From Flavobacterium sp. (lineage in GTDB: Bacteria > Bacteroidota > Bacteroidia > Flavobacteriales > Flavobacteriaceae): a DNA stretch of 38,149 nucleotides. Below, one piece after another: positions 26,047 through 34,006 of the stretch. A program made the position numbers and the translations under genes. Within the stretch, counting starts at the first letter, position 1, and every line of letters begins with the position of its first letter. Where the stretch lies: the NCBI GenBank assembly GCA_017995345.1, contig JAGOJA010000014.1, positions 1 through 38,149 on the forward strand, read 5' to 3'. The notes below the pieces were generated by a model. That model saw only the letters and a list, made by a program, of their open reading frames with translations. It did no database searches and was not told where the DNA came from.

Positions 26047-27399
26047 TTAAAATCCTAAAATCAATTTCGCAATCGAAAAATAAATCAGAATTCCACAAAT
26101 ATCGTTACTCGTTGTAATAAAAGGTCCTGTTGCTAATGCGGGGTCAATACCAAATTTATTCAATAATAAAGGTACAAAAGTTCCTATTAACGAGGCAATT
26201 ATAATTACAGACATTAATGCAACTGTAATGATAACTCCAATAATGTAATTGACATTCAACAGGAAATGGCTTCCTATAAATAATATTGCCGCCAGAATTA
26301 ACCCATTGAGCAAACTCAGTGCTACTTCTTTGACTAATCTGTTAAACAAAGAACCACTCAATGAATTGTTCGCCAAACCTTGCACAATAATTGCCGAGGA
26401 TTGCACCCCAGCATTTCCTGCCATTGCGGCAATAAGGGGTGTAAAAAAGAATAAATTCCTATGTTCGAGCATTGCTCCTTCAAACAAACCCAGCACTTTT
26501 ACGGAGATAAAACCACCTAAAAGAGCTAAAACTAGCCAAGGCAAACGTGCTTTTGTATGCTCAAGTATACTATCATCTGCTTCTACATCTTTGGATATAC
26601 CTGCTGCTAACTGGTAATCCTCATCCGCTTCGTCCTTGATTACATCCACAATGTCATCAATGGTAATTCGCCCAACTAATCGCCCTAATTCATCGACAAC
26701 GGGAATGGCTTCTAAATCGTATTTTTGCATGATTCGGGCTACTTCAACATCTTCCGTATCTACTTTTACAGAGTTTAATTTCCGAATGTAAACATCGTTA
26801 ATTGGTGTTCTGGAAGAAGTGGTCAATAAATCCTTGAGTGACAAACGGCCTTTCAAACGGTCTTCATCATCCACCACATAAATGGAATGGACTCTGGAGA
26901 TATTTTCGGCCTGAATGCGCATTTCTTTTACACAGGTAAGTACATTCCAATTTTCGTTGACTTTCACCAATTCCTTGTGCATGATTCCACCCGCGGTATC
27001 TTCATCATACCGCAATAAGTCAACAATATCTTTGGCATGTTCAACATCCAGAAGTTCTGATATTACTTCGGCTTTCAAATCCTGTGAAAGCTCCGCAATA
27101 ATATCGGCCGCATCATTTGTTTCCAGCTCATCTAATTCTTCCGCAATCTCTTTTGGCGAAAGCCTGCTCAATATATTCTCCCGCAAATCATCTTCAAGTT
27201 CCAGAAGAATCTCGGCGGTTTTTTCACTATCTAAAACTTTAAAAATATAAGTCGCTTCATTAAAATCGAGCTCATCAAGGATTTCGGCAATATCAGCATG
27301 GTGCATATCATTCAATAATACTTCCAGTTGCTGGTCGTTTTTATTTTGAATGAGTTGCTCTAATTCTTGTATTAATTGTTTGCTGATTTTAAACTCCAT
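26047..27399 (-). CDS. mgtE: Magnesium transporter MgtE
   Basis: A 450-residue inner-membrane Mg2+ channel. The N-terminal acidic superhelical domain spans residues 1-130 ([34 protein letters not shown]). Two CBS domains follow, at about 131-255 ([36 protein letters not shown]). The C-terminal pore domain of five helices includes [20 protein letters not shown], with the conserved GNxGxQ motif, and ends near [20 protein letters not shown]. The cytoplasmic domains close the pore when Mg2+ is plentiful. Its start codon overlaps the end of rsmA by 11 nt, suggesting translational coupling. Confidence 0.96.
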   Translation of the reverse strand: MEFKISKQLIQELEQLIQNKNDQQLEVLLNDMHHADIAEILDELDFNEATYIFKVLDSEKTAEILLELEDDLRENILSRLSPKEIAEELDELETNDAADIIAELSQDLKAEVISELLDVEHAKDIVDLLRYDEDTAGGIMHKELVKVNENWNVLTCVKEMRIQAENISRVHSIYVVDDEDRLKGRLSLKDLLTTSSRTPINDVYIRKLNSVKVDTEDVEVARIMQKYDLEAIPVVDELGRLVGRITIDDIVDVIKDEADEDYQLAAGISKDVEADDSILEHTKARLPWLVLALLGGFISVKVLGLFEGAMLEHRNLFFFTPLIAAMAGNAGVQSSAIIVQGLANNSLSGSLFNRLVKEVALSLLNGLILAAILFIGSHFLLNVNYIIGVIITVALMSVIIIASLIGTFVPLLLNKFGIDPALATGPFITTSNDICGILIYFSIAKLILGF

Positions 27400-28168
27400 C
27401 GGCTTCTATTTTTTGGGTGAGTTCTATGAACTGTTCTACATTTAATTGTTCAGGTCGAAGGTTAAAAACCTCATCTTCTCTCAAACTATCTGACAAATTT
27501 AAGGTTTTCAAACTGTTTCGTAACGTTTTGCGTCGTTGTTGAAAAGCGGTTTTTACTACGGTAAAAAACAATTTTTCACTGCAAGGCAAACTGTAATCTT
27601 CTTTTCTACGCAAGCGCAAAACACCCGATTTCACTTTTGGTGGCGGAATAAAAACATTTTCATCTACCGTAAATAAATACTCGGCATCATAAAAAGCCTG
27701 AACTAAAACCGATAGAATTCCGTAGGCTTTTGTTCCCTTTTTTTCACAAATACGTTGTGCCACTTCTTTCTGGAACATTCCGGCAAATTCTGGAATTTGA
27801 CTACGATATTCCAAGGCGCGAAACACGATTTGTGTCGAAATATTATACGGAAAATTCCCAATTATAGCAAATTGTCTCCCTTCGAAAATATCGTTGATGT
27901 TATATTTCAAGAAATCCTTAGAAATGATTCTGTCTTTTAGTTTAGGATAATTTTCATCTAAGTACGTTACAGATTCCGTATCAATTTCAATAACATAGGT
28001 ATCCACGGATTTGTCCAACAAATATTTTGTCAAAACACCCATTCCAGGACCTATTTCCAGTACATCATTATATCCTTTTAAATTCAAGGTGTCTGCAATA
28101 TCTTTGGCAATGCTTTCATCTTTCAAGAAATGTTGCCCTAGGTGTTTTTTTGCTTTTACTTTTTCCAT
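27389..28168 (-). CDS. rsmA: 16S rRNA dimethyladenosine transferase RsmA (KsgA)
   Basis: A 259-residue methyltransferase that dimethylates two adjacent adenosines near the 3' end of 16S rRNA (A1518/A1519 in E. coli numbering) during small-subunit assembly. The N-terminus [19 protein letters not shown] leads to the SAM-binding motif [16 protein letters not shown], then the catalytic motif [11 protein letters not shown] and [14 protein letters not shown]. The C-terminal domain contains [13 protein letters not shown]. These are complete and in the family order. It overlaps mgtE by 11 nt. Confidence 0.96.
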   Translation of the reverse strand: MEKVKAKKHLGQHFLKDESIAKDIADTLNLKGYNDVLEIGPGMGVLTKYLLDKSVDTYVIEIDTESVTYLDENYPKLKDRIISKDFLKYNINDIFEGRQFAIIGNFPYNISTQIVFRALEYRSQIPEFAGMFQKEVAQRICEKKGTKAYGILSVLVQAFYDAEYLFTVDENVFIPPPKVKSGVLRLRRKEDYSLPCSEKLFFTVVKTAFQQRRKTLRNSLKTLNLSDSLREDEVFNLRPEQLNVEQFIELTQKIEADGV

Positions 28169-28180
28169 GTTCTATGTTTT

Positions 28181-28206
28181 GCCACAAAGGCACTAAGGCG
28201 CAAAGT
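28181..28206. repeat. Fragment of a common flavobacterial intergenic repeat
   Basis: GCCACAAAGGCACTAAGGCG followed by CAAAGT, with repeating CAAAG/CTAAG units, lies just upstream of rsmA. Strings of this type are frequent between genes in Bacteroidota. No partner arm was found nearby. Confidence 0.4.
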
Positions 28207-28306
28207 GTTTTTTATATCTTCTTTAAATTGGACGCCACAAATGCAGCCTTTAAGATTGTAATTCAAACCCACAACCAACATCTATGCTTCGTTCCTTGCA
28301 ATGACT

Positions 28307-28618
28307 CTAATAATCACCAATTAATTCTAATTCTGTTCTGAAATTCAGCATTTTATCGCCAAATAATTTCTGTCCTTCTTCACGGAAACCGGCTGCGTCT
28401 TCTTCGTAATATTTCTCCAAAGTTTCTTTGCTATCCGTTGTATATTGAACTGAATACGTGACTCCGCCCATTTCTTCTTCGATTAAAACCCGTACCATCC
28501 TTGCTGAGGAGAATTTTCCTGTTGCCAGAATCTCAGGAATGTGCTTGTGTCGCATCCAGATCATCCATTGATCGTGAACGCTCTCGTGTATATTTGTAGT
28601 AACGTTATATAGTATCAT
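28307..28618 (-). CDS. DUF4286 family small protein
   Basis: A 103-residue protein without signal peptide or membrane segment. The pattern MILYNVTTNIHESVHDQWMI, then WMRHKHIPEILATGKFSSAR and later YSVQYTTDSKETLEKYYEED matches the DUF4286 family, a ferredoxin-like alpha/beta fold of unknown function in Bacteroidota. I start at the ATG at 28618 because family members begin with this MI[IL]YNVT motif. An upstream ATG would add 23 residues that do not fit the family and run into the TPR gene. It sits between the TPR gene and rsmA on the same strand. Confidence 0.8.
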   Translation of the reverse strand: MILYNVTTNIHESVHDQWMIWMRHKHIPEILATGKFSSARMVRVLIEEEMGGVTYSVQYTTDSKETLEKYYEEDAAGFREEGQKLFGDKMLNFRTELELIGDY

Positions 28619-28673
28619 TATTATAAATTGAGTTAATCGGTTAATTGCTTGATTGGCTAAACAAGTACCATTA

Positions 28674-30449
28674 TTATAAATTTGCATCGCCTCGTAATTG
28701 TCTGAATTTTTTTCTGGCTTCTACAAAATAAATACTGTCCTGATGATTGAACAATACTTTTTCATACAAGGGTTTTGCTTTTTCAGGCAACAATTGCTTG
28801 TTATAAATTTCAGCTGAAAAGTACAACGCTTCGTCAATGTAAATCCCATCGCTATGCTGATCGATAATCGTTTGGTATTGGCTTAAAGCCAAATCAAAAT
28901 CACCTTGCTTTTCGTATATTTTGCCTAATCGCAATACCGTCACGGATTCAATTTCTTGTCCTTTATAACTTTTTAATATCGCTTGAAACTGTGCTATTGC
29001 TTCCTGATTCCTATTTTGATACAACAGATAATCTCCTTTCGCAAATTGTTTCAAAGCCGTTTGTGTCGAATCGGCCATGGTATTGTCATTGATTAACAGA
29101 AAGTATTCCAAGGCATCATTAGCAATCAACTGCGTATTGGCTGATTTCAATTCCTTAAATTGTTTCAACGCCCACGCAAAATCAGTTTTGAAATAACTCG
29201 TTTTTGCGGCTTTCAAACTCGCTTCATGCGCCATAACATCATTCTTTAAATCCAATTCAATCTGCGAATAATAGATCAAAGCCTGATTGAATTTTTCTTC
29301 GTAGAGCAAAATATCGGCCAGTTCCATTTTGGCATCAGCCACTTCATAATCATTCAATTGTAACTCCAGCGCTTTTTTGACTATAGCCCTTCCCTCTTCA
29401 GGTTTTTTCAAATTAAAAGCTACAAAGTGCGCCTGGATCAGCTGCAAAGATAAGGTAAAAGGACTTGTTCCAAATTGTTTCAACAATTCGTCTAATTCTG
29501 TGCTGATGGCGACAAAGTCCTTTTCGGATGTGTTTTCGATTTTCATAGTAATCAAATAAGAATTCGCTTGAATGCGCAATTCTAAATCCGAAGTGTTCTC
29601 TAATACAAAATCCAAAATTTCCTTAGCCGTTTCCTGGTTTTCTTCCTCAATTGCCAGTTGCGCCAGATTTACAATAGCAGTAAGTGATTCTGGACTACGT
29701 TTATAAATGGCTTTTTCCTGGATAAATGCTTTCTCAAATTCCTTTTGTTGGACATAAAACCAACTCAAATAATGATTCCAAAAGATATCTTGATTTTTTT
29801 GGGTTCTTATAATTAAGGCTTTCCGAAGCATTTCACTAAAGGCAGCATCGCCCTCGTCAACCATAAAACGAACCAATTGATTTTGAATTCTAATAGCATT
29901 TTGAGGATTCGCATACGCTTCGTCTAAAAAAGTGGAAATCATCATTTCCATGTTAGACAATTGCCCGTAAAGCAATCCCATTTGATAATTGAAATTAAAA
30001 TTAGGATTCAGTTCTGTAGCGATTTTATAGGATTTCAGTGCGTAATCGAGTAGCACTTTACGCTCAAAAGCGTTTGAAATACTGTAAATTTCATTAGGAT
30101 TTTTTTTGATTCTCTCTACTGCTTGATCGTAATACACTTTAGCTTTAGTATCGTCTTTTCGCAATTGAAAATTATAGCCTAATTCGACCAACAAATTAGA
30201 TTGTTTGTATTTATCAAAACGCTCTTTAATCGCTTTTTCTGCTATATCAAATAGTTGTAATTGTTGGTAACAATCAATGGTTCGTAAAAAATACTGCGTA
30301 TTTTGAGGTACGTTTTGCAGCAATTCTTCAAAACCTATTTTGGCTTTTTCAAAATCTCCTTTTTCGTAATAATACTGCGCCAATTGTTCGTTTTGAGCGA
30401 AAGCTAAAAGCGAAAATGACAAAGTGATATAGAGAAAGAGTTTTTTCAT
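28674..30449 (-). CDS. Exported tetratricopeptide-repeat protein
   Basis: A 591-residue protein with a signal peptide (MKKLFLYITLSFSLLAFAQN) and TPR-like helical repeats along its whole length. Clear units include AQYYYEKGDFEKAKIGFEEL, VTVLRLGKIYEKQGDFDLAL and DEALYFSAEIYNKQLLPEKA. It is probably periplasmic and acts as a scaffold for protein interactions; no catalytic domain is seen. The order serS - TPR - DUF4286 - rsmA - mgtE looks like a housekeeping arrangement. A TAAATTTG string inside the palindrome upstream (30511-30518) may be its promoter. Confidence 0.88.
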   Translation of the reverse strand: MKKLFLYITLSFSLLAFAQNEQLAQYYYEKGDFEKAKIGFEELLQNVPQNTQYFLRTIDCYQQLQLFDIAEKAIKERFDKYKQSNLLVELGYNFQLRKDDTKAKVYYDQAVERIKKNPNEIYSISNAFERKVLLDYALKSYKIATELNPNFNFNYQMGLLYGQLSNMEMMISTFLDEAYANPQNAIRIQNQLVRFMVDEGDAAFSEMLRKALIIRTQKNQDIFWNHYLSWFYVQQKEFEKAFIQEKAIYKRSPESLTAIVNLAQLAIEEENQETAKEILDFVLENTSDLELRIQANSYLITMKIENTSEKDFVAISTELDELLKQFGTSPFTLSLQLIQAHFVAFNLKKPEEGRAIVKKALELQLNDYEVADAKMELADILLYEEKFNQALIYYSQIELDLKNDVMAHEASLKAAKTSYFKTDFAWALKQFKELKSANTQLIANDALEYFLLINDNTMADSTQTALKQFAKGDYLLYQNRNQEAIAQFQAILKSYKGQEIESVTVLRLGKIYEKQGDFDLALSQYQTIIDQHSDGIYIDEALYFSAEIYNKQLLPEKAKPLYEKVLFNHQDSIYFVEARKKFRQLRGDANL

Positions 30450-30497
30450 AATTTGTGTTATTATTCACAAAAACTACTATTGATTATTGCCTAATTT

Positions 30498-30558
30498 AAC
30501 CGCAAATTCGCAAATTTATTTCTTTTTTAAAGTAATTAAAATTTGCGAATTTGCGGTT
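30498..30558. repeat. Perfect 20-bp inverted repeat after serS
   Basis: AACCGCAAATTCGCAAATTT (30498-30517) and its exact complement (30539-30558) surround a 21-nt loop, 18 bp after the serS stop. It can end serS transcription. On the minus strand it also contains TAAATTTG (30518-30511), a match to the -7 consensus, about 62 bp upstream of the TPR gene. It shares its ACCGCA(A/G)ATT core with the palindrome at 17531. Confidence 0.75.
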
Positions 30559-30575
30559 TTTATAAAGGCTAAAAA

Positions 30576-31847
30576 TTAATCTATAATATCAAATCCGCAA
30601 TACGGACGCAAAACCTCAGGAATTACGATTCCTTCCGGAGTTTGGTAGTTTTCTAAAATCCCTGCCAAAACTCTTGGCAAAGCCAATGCACTTCCGTTTA
30701 AGGTGTGTGCCAATTGGTTTTTTCCGTCTTTATCTTTGAAACGCAATTTCAAACGATTGGCTTGAAAAGTCTCAAAATTAGAAACCGAACTGATTTCCAA
30801 CCAACGATCTTGTGCCGTTGAGAAAACTTCAAAATCATAAGTCAAAGCCGATGTGAATCCCATATCGCCACCACAAAGACGCAATATTCGGTACGGTAAT
30901 TTCAATTCTTGCAATATGTTTTTTACGTGATCCACCATTCCGTCTAAAGCTTCGTGCGATTTATCAGGATGCTCTACACGTACAATTTCAACTTTGTCAA
31001 ATTGATGCAAACGGTTCAATCCACGTACATGCGCGCCATAAGAACCTGCTTCACGACGGAAACAGGGCGTATAAGCCGTAGTCAAAATTGGCAATTCATT
31101 TTCGTTCAGGATTACATCGCGAAACAAATTCGTCACTGGAACCTCCGCCGTTGGAATCAAATATAAATCATCGGTTTTATCATAGTACATTTGCCCTTCT
31201 TTGTCCGGCAATTGCCCAGTTCCATAAGCCGATGCTTCGTTGACCATGTGCGGAACTTGAACTTCGTTGTAACCTGCAGCCGTATTTTTGTCCAAGAAAT
31301 AATTGATCAAGGCGCGTTGTAATCGTGCTCCTTTTCCTTTGTAAACTGGAAAACCTGCTCCAGTGATTTTGACACCCAATTCAAAATCGATGATGTCATA
31401 TTTTTTAACTAATTCCCAGTGTGGTTGTGCATTTTCATGCAAAACTGGAATATCACCTTCTTGAAAAACATTTACATTTTCTTCAGGCGTTTTCCCTTCT
31501 GGAACAATATCCGCAGGAAGATTGGGTAACGTATATAATTTTTCTAAAAGTTCTGCGGCAAGTGCATCAGCCGTTTCAGCTAAAGCTTTGCTTTTCTCTT
31601 TGTTTAAAACAGTTTTTTCTTTTAGAATTGCGGCTTTCGATTTCTCACCGTTTTTCATCAACTCGCCTATATCTTTGGATAATTTATTAGATTCAGAAAG
31701 AACTCCGTCTAACTCTACTTGTGTAGCGCGACGTTTTTCATCTAGTTGTACCACTTCTTCAACAATACTTTTGGCATCCATATTTCTTTTTGCCAAAGCA
31801 TTGATTACTTTCTCCTGATTCTCTCTAATAAATGCAATTTTTAACAT
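30576..31847 (-). CDS. serS: Seryl-tRNA synthetase
   Basis: A 423-residue class II aminoacyl-tRNA synthetase that charges tRNA-Ser. Residues 1-105 contain the long antiparallel coiled coil that grips the tRNA variable arm. The core carries the TAEVPVTNL segment, motif 2 (CFRREAGSYGAHVRGLNRLH, then QFDKVE) and motif 3 (ISSVSNFETFQANRLKLRF, then HTLNGSALALPRVLAGILEN). Length and motif order are standard. A TAAATTTG promoter element lies 41 bp upstream of the ATG. Confidence 0.97.
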   Translation of the reverse strand: MLKIAFIRENQEKVINALAKRNMDAKSIVEEVVQLDEKRRATQVELDGVLSESNKLSKDIGELMKNGEKSKAAILKEKTVLNKEKSKALAETADALAAELLEKLYTLPNLPADIVPEGKTPEENVNVFQEGDIPVLHENAQPHWELVKKYDIIDFELGVKITGAGFPVYKGKGARLQRALINYFLDKNTAAGYNEVQVPHMVNEASAYGTGQLPDKEGQMYYDKTDDLYLIPTAEVPVTNLFRDVILNENELPILTTAYTPCFRREAGSYGAHVRGLNRLHQFDKVEIVRVEHPDKSHEALDGMVDHVKNILQELKLPYRILRLCGGDMGFTSALTYDFEVFSTAQDRWLEISSVSNFETFQANRLKLRFKDKDGKNQLAHTLNGSALALPRVLAGILENYQTPEGIVIPEVLRPYCGFDIID

Positions 31848-31887
31848 AGTTGGATTTTTATAACTATTATATTTCTAATAACGGAAG

Positions 31888-31895
31888 CAAATTTA
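31888..31895 (-). promoter_or_regulatory. -7 promoter element of serS
   Basis: The minus strand reads TAAATTTG, an exact TAnnTTTG. A TTG lies 24 bp upstream (31922-31920), one base beyond the usual spacing range. Transcription would begin near 31881, leaving a leader of about 34 nt. Confidence 0.55.
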
Positions 31896-31999
31896 AGGAA
31901 ATGTTTGATAGCATTGCGACAAAAAAAGATTGAACACGAATTTCACTAATTGACATGAATTATTTGCCCTAAAAACATCCATCAAAATTTATTTTAACA

Positions 32000-32539
32000 C
32001 TATTCTCTTTTAATCTCGTGACCTACAAATTCTTCCAATGCTGCAAACATATCGTCTACAGAAAGCACTTCTAAATCTGGATGAGTTTTTAGAAAATCCG
32101 CATTAAGTTGTACTAGATTTTCTTCGATTTCGAAAAAAGTGTCGTTGTTGAGTAAATCCCGGATAGGATTTACACCTTCCAGTTTTCCTTTAAAAAATTT
32201 ATCACGTTTTACACTACTCATTAGTTTTACTTTCTTGCACTGCTGTTGGAATAATTCCAAATGCTTTTCGGCACCAAGCAACTGCAAACCTTCCTCAATT
32301 AATTCGTTAAGTTCATCATTCCAACGGGAATTATACACAAATTGCGCAAAATTACCTTCAGTATATTGGGAAGTGTAATAATCTAAATAGTAACTCAGCA
32401 ACGCATCTTCATGAATTAAATCATCGTCAATTTTTTCCTCACGCATTAGGTTGATTACAGAAATATTCGAGTTGATGACATCTTGTGGGTTTTCGCTAGC
32501 GGCTGCAGTTTCTGAAATAATTATTTTACCAAATTCCAT
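32000..32539 (-). CDS. DMP19/DUF4375-like protein
   Basis: A 179-residue, acidic soluble protein without signal peptide. The central part (LLSYYLDYYTSQYTEGNFAQ, FVYNSRWNDELNELIEEGLQ, LLGAEKHLELFQQ) resembles the DMP19 / DUF4375 family pattern of a tyrosine-rich helix, a GGF/GNFxQF-type turn and a LxxLGA helix. The Neisseria founder is a dimeric DNA-mimic protein that blocks a repressor; whether that role extends to this family is uncertain. The C-terminal third contains many Asp and Glu residues. It lies upstream of serS, on the same strand, after a gap of about 150 bp. Confidence 0.7.
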   Translation of the reverse strand: MEFGKIIISETAAASENPQDVINSNISVINLMREEKIDDDLIHEDALLSYYLDYYTSQYTEGNFAQFVYNSRWNDELNELIEEGLQLLGAEKHLELFQQQCKKVKLMSSVKRDKFFKGKLEGVNPIRDLLNNDTFFEIEENLVQLNADFLKTHPDLEVLSVDDMFAALEEFVGHEIKRE

Positions 32540-32608
32540 GAGATTTTAATTTAAAAAGTTGAGTGCAAATTTCGGGTAAAATAAAACAGAAAAGAAATAC
32601 AATTCTAT

Positions 32609-32779
32609 TTATATGCTCTCAGGTTCCTCACTATTCTTTTTCTGATTCATTTTAGCAACCAAAGCTTTCAATCGCAAGGCTTTTTCCTTCTTTTCTTGTT
32701 GAAGCTTCGCATTTTTCCGGTTTAGCAATTTGGTATGTAAAGCCTTGTTTTTAGTGTTTTTCTCGGGTCCTTTTGCCAT
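32609..32779 (-). CDS. Small basic hypothetical protein
   Basis: A 56-residue, lysine-rich protein (MAKGPEKNTKNKALHTKLLN to the acidic tail EEPESI). It is predicted helical, with heptad-like LKA/KLL spacing, and has no signal peptide. I do not recognise a family. I choose the ATG at 32779 because a TAnnTTTG promoter element lies at 32807-32814, which an upstream start at 32809 would overlap. The charge distribution would suit nucleic acid or ribosome association, but nothing in the sequence proves this. Confidence 0.6.
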   Translation of the reverse strand: MAKGPEKNTKNKALHTKLLNRKNAKLQQEKKEKALRLKALVAKMNQKKNSEEPESI

Positions 32780-32806
32780 GAAGTAAAGTATTAACAGTTG
32801 TCTTTG

Positions 32807-32814
32807 CAAATATA
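32807..32814 (-). promoter_or_regulatory. -7 promoter element of the small basic protein gene
   Basis: The minus strand reads TATATTTG, an exact TAnnTTTG. Transcription would start near 32800, about 20 nt before the ATG at 32779. Confidence 0.5.
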
Positions 32815-32842
32815 AAGAAAGGAATGAAATACAACTTTAAAC

Positions 32843-33214
32843 TTAGAACTCCTCTTCTAAAACAGTGTGCTTTCTCTTATTTCCAATAAAAAAATATGCT
32901 ATTCCACCCACGAAGTATAGGATTACATCAATGCAATCTGATGTATATCTTGCATCTACTTTAGGAAGATAATATTCGAAATAAATAGAATAAGAGATCG
33001 CTAAAAAAATGACAAAACCAAGTGGTAATCCAAAAGAAGAATCTTTTTTTAATTGCCGAATTATAAATTCAATCGCACCGAGAACTAAAGGAAGATACAA
33101 TAAATCATTAGCATAATTTGTGACTATGGTAGGTAATGATAAGTTTAAGCGCTGCATCGTATAAATTGTCAGAGCAATAAAAACCATTGTAAAATAAAGC
33201 ATTTTTCTAAACAT
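32843..33214 (-). CDS. Small four-helix membrane protein
   Basis: A 123-residue integral membrane protein with four hydrophobic segments: about 6-20, 36-52, 62-80 and 95-112. Notable conserved-looking positions are YANDLLYLPLVLGAIEF and YTSDCIDVILYFVGGIAYFF, with acidic residues at membrane boundaries. Short Bacteroidota proteins with the same DDLL...P.VLG and Y..D..DV..Y pattern are often labelled 'magnesium citrate secondary transporter', a name I consider poorly supported. It follows the zinc-ribbon gene by 18 bp and is likely in an operon with it. Function unknown. Confidence 0.75.
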   Translation of the reverse strand: MFRKMLYFTMVFIALTIYTMQRLNLSLPTIVTNYANDLLYLPLVLGAIEFIIRQLKKDSSFGLPLGFVIFLAISYSIYFEYYLPKVDARYTSDCIDVILYFVGGIAYFFIGNKRKHTVLEEEF

Positions 33215-33232
33215 TGAAAACTCTTGTTTTAT

Positions 33233-33550
33233 TTAACCTGCAACAGTTGCGGTTACTAGTGCGATCAGTCCTCCAATAATTACAGCAAAAAACAACCAAA
33301 TAGAGTAAATGGCTTTAAAAAATAGCCGAATTATAATGTTTGAGTGTTCTAGACCTTTATCAAAAAAAACTTGGATTTTTTTTGATCTACTGTTTGTATT
33401 CTTTTTTTGGACCTTTTTTTCTTGTAGTTTTTTCTCCGTTTCAATTCGGCGTTTCAGTATCAAATCCAGTAAATCGCCACAGTTGCTGCAATACTCATTA
33501 TTTAAATTGAAAGTATTGCATTCTGAACATTTTACATAGGATTTATTCAT
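33233..33550 (-). CDS. Zinc-ribbon membrane protein
   Basis: A 105-residue protein. The N-terminus is a small zinc ribbon (VKCSECNTFNLNNEYCSNCG, two CxxC pairs at residues 8-11 and 21-24). A Lys/Glu-rich coiled segment follows (about 30-60), and one transmembrane stretch at the C-terminus (about 80-103, FKAIYSIWLFFAVIIGGLIA). No signal peptide is present, so the ribbon is probably cytoplasmic and anchored at the inner membrane. Its function is not known. It is the first gene of a two-gene unit with the four-helix protein and has a TAGCTTTG element 32 bp upstream. Confidence 0.75.
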   Translation of the reverse strand: MNKSYVKCSECNTFNLNNEYCSNCGDLLDLILKRRIETEKKLQEKKVQKKNTNSRSKKIQVFFDKGLEHSNIIIRLFFKAIYSIWLFFAVIIGGLIALVTATVAG

Positions 33551-33581
33551 TATGCTTTTATTTGATGTGAACTAATTTTGA

Positions 33582-33589
33582 CAAAGCTA
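33582..33589 (-). promoter_or_regulatory. -7 promoter element of the zinc-ribbon gene
   Basis: The minus strand reads TAGCTTTG, an exact TAnnTTTG, 32 bp upstream of the ATG. No TTG is seen at the -33 spacing. Confidence 0.45.
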
Positions 33590-33921
33590 TGAAAAATGGA
33601 ATTTAAAGGAAAGTTTTTTGGGAAACTTCAATTTTAATGCTCCTAAATTGAATTAGCATTCTAGCGGAAGAGCAATTTATGAATTCACAATACTTGAAAT
33701 ACTCGATGAGATTCCTTCGGTCCTCGGAATGACAAATGTTGTGGGAATCGGAACATCCTAGGCCCAATAGAAAGGAAAACCCCTTTCTTTTTTAAAGAAA
33801 AAAAATAAAAGATTACTTCACATATCCTTTATTTCCAGCAGACTTCAGTGAACATATTTGCAATGGATAACGGGAAATTGCTTCAAATAAAATGACGTAA
33901 CAAAATTTTTCACACAAGTAC

Positions 33922-33965
33922 GGACAAGTCGCGACTTGTCCCTACCATAAAATATCTTATTTTTG
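33922..33965 (+). promoter_or_regulatory. metG promoter with -33 element inside a 20-bp palindrome
   Basis: GGACAAGTCGCGACTTGTCC (33922-33941) is a perfect palindrome. Its right half contains TTG (33936-33938), which lies exactly 19 bp from TATTTTTG (33958-33965). This is a full match to the flavobacterial promoter consensus TTG-N17-23-TAnnTTTG. Transcription would begin near 33972, 35 nt before the metG ATG. Confidence 0.7.
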
Positions 33966-34006
33966 CACCGAATTCTGAATTAATCTCAGAATCTAAAAAT
34001 AATTTT

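Larger units (their letters stand above)
33551..34006. other. Gene-free region with promoter elements and short palindromes
   Basis: No gene is supported in these 456 bp. It holds a minus-strand promoter element at 33582, an ATTCC...GGAAT fragment typical of flavobacterial intergenic repeats (33711-33730), a GAAAGG/CCTTTC hairpin followed by T-rich sequence (33770-33793), and the metG promoter. The T-tailed hairpin has no obvious upstream plus-strand gene, so it may be a relic. Confidence 0.55.

Noticed and set aside
26249..26617. Plus-strand open frame of 122 codons inside mgtE
   Set aside because: It is antisense to the mgtE membrane domain and has no recognisable motif.
28307..28687. A longer reading of the DUF4286 gene
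   Set aside because: The extra 23 residues do not fit the family start and overlap the end of the TPR gene.
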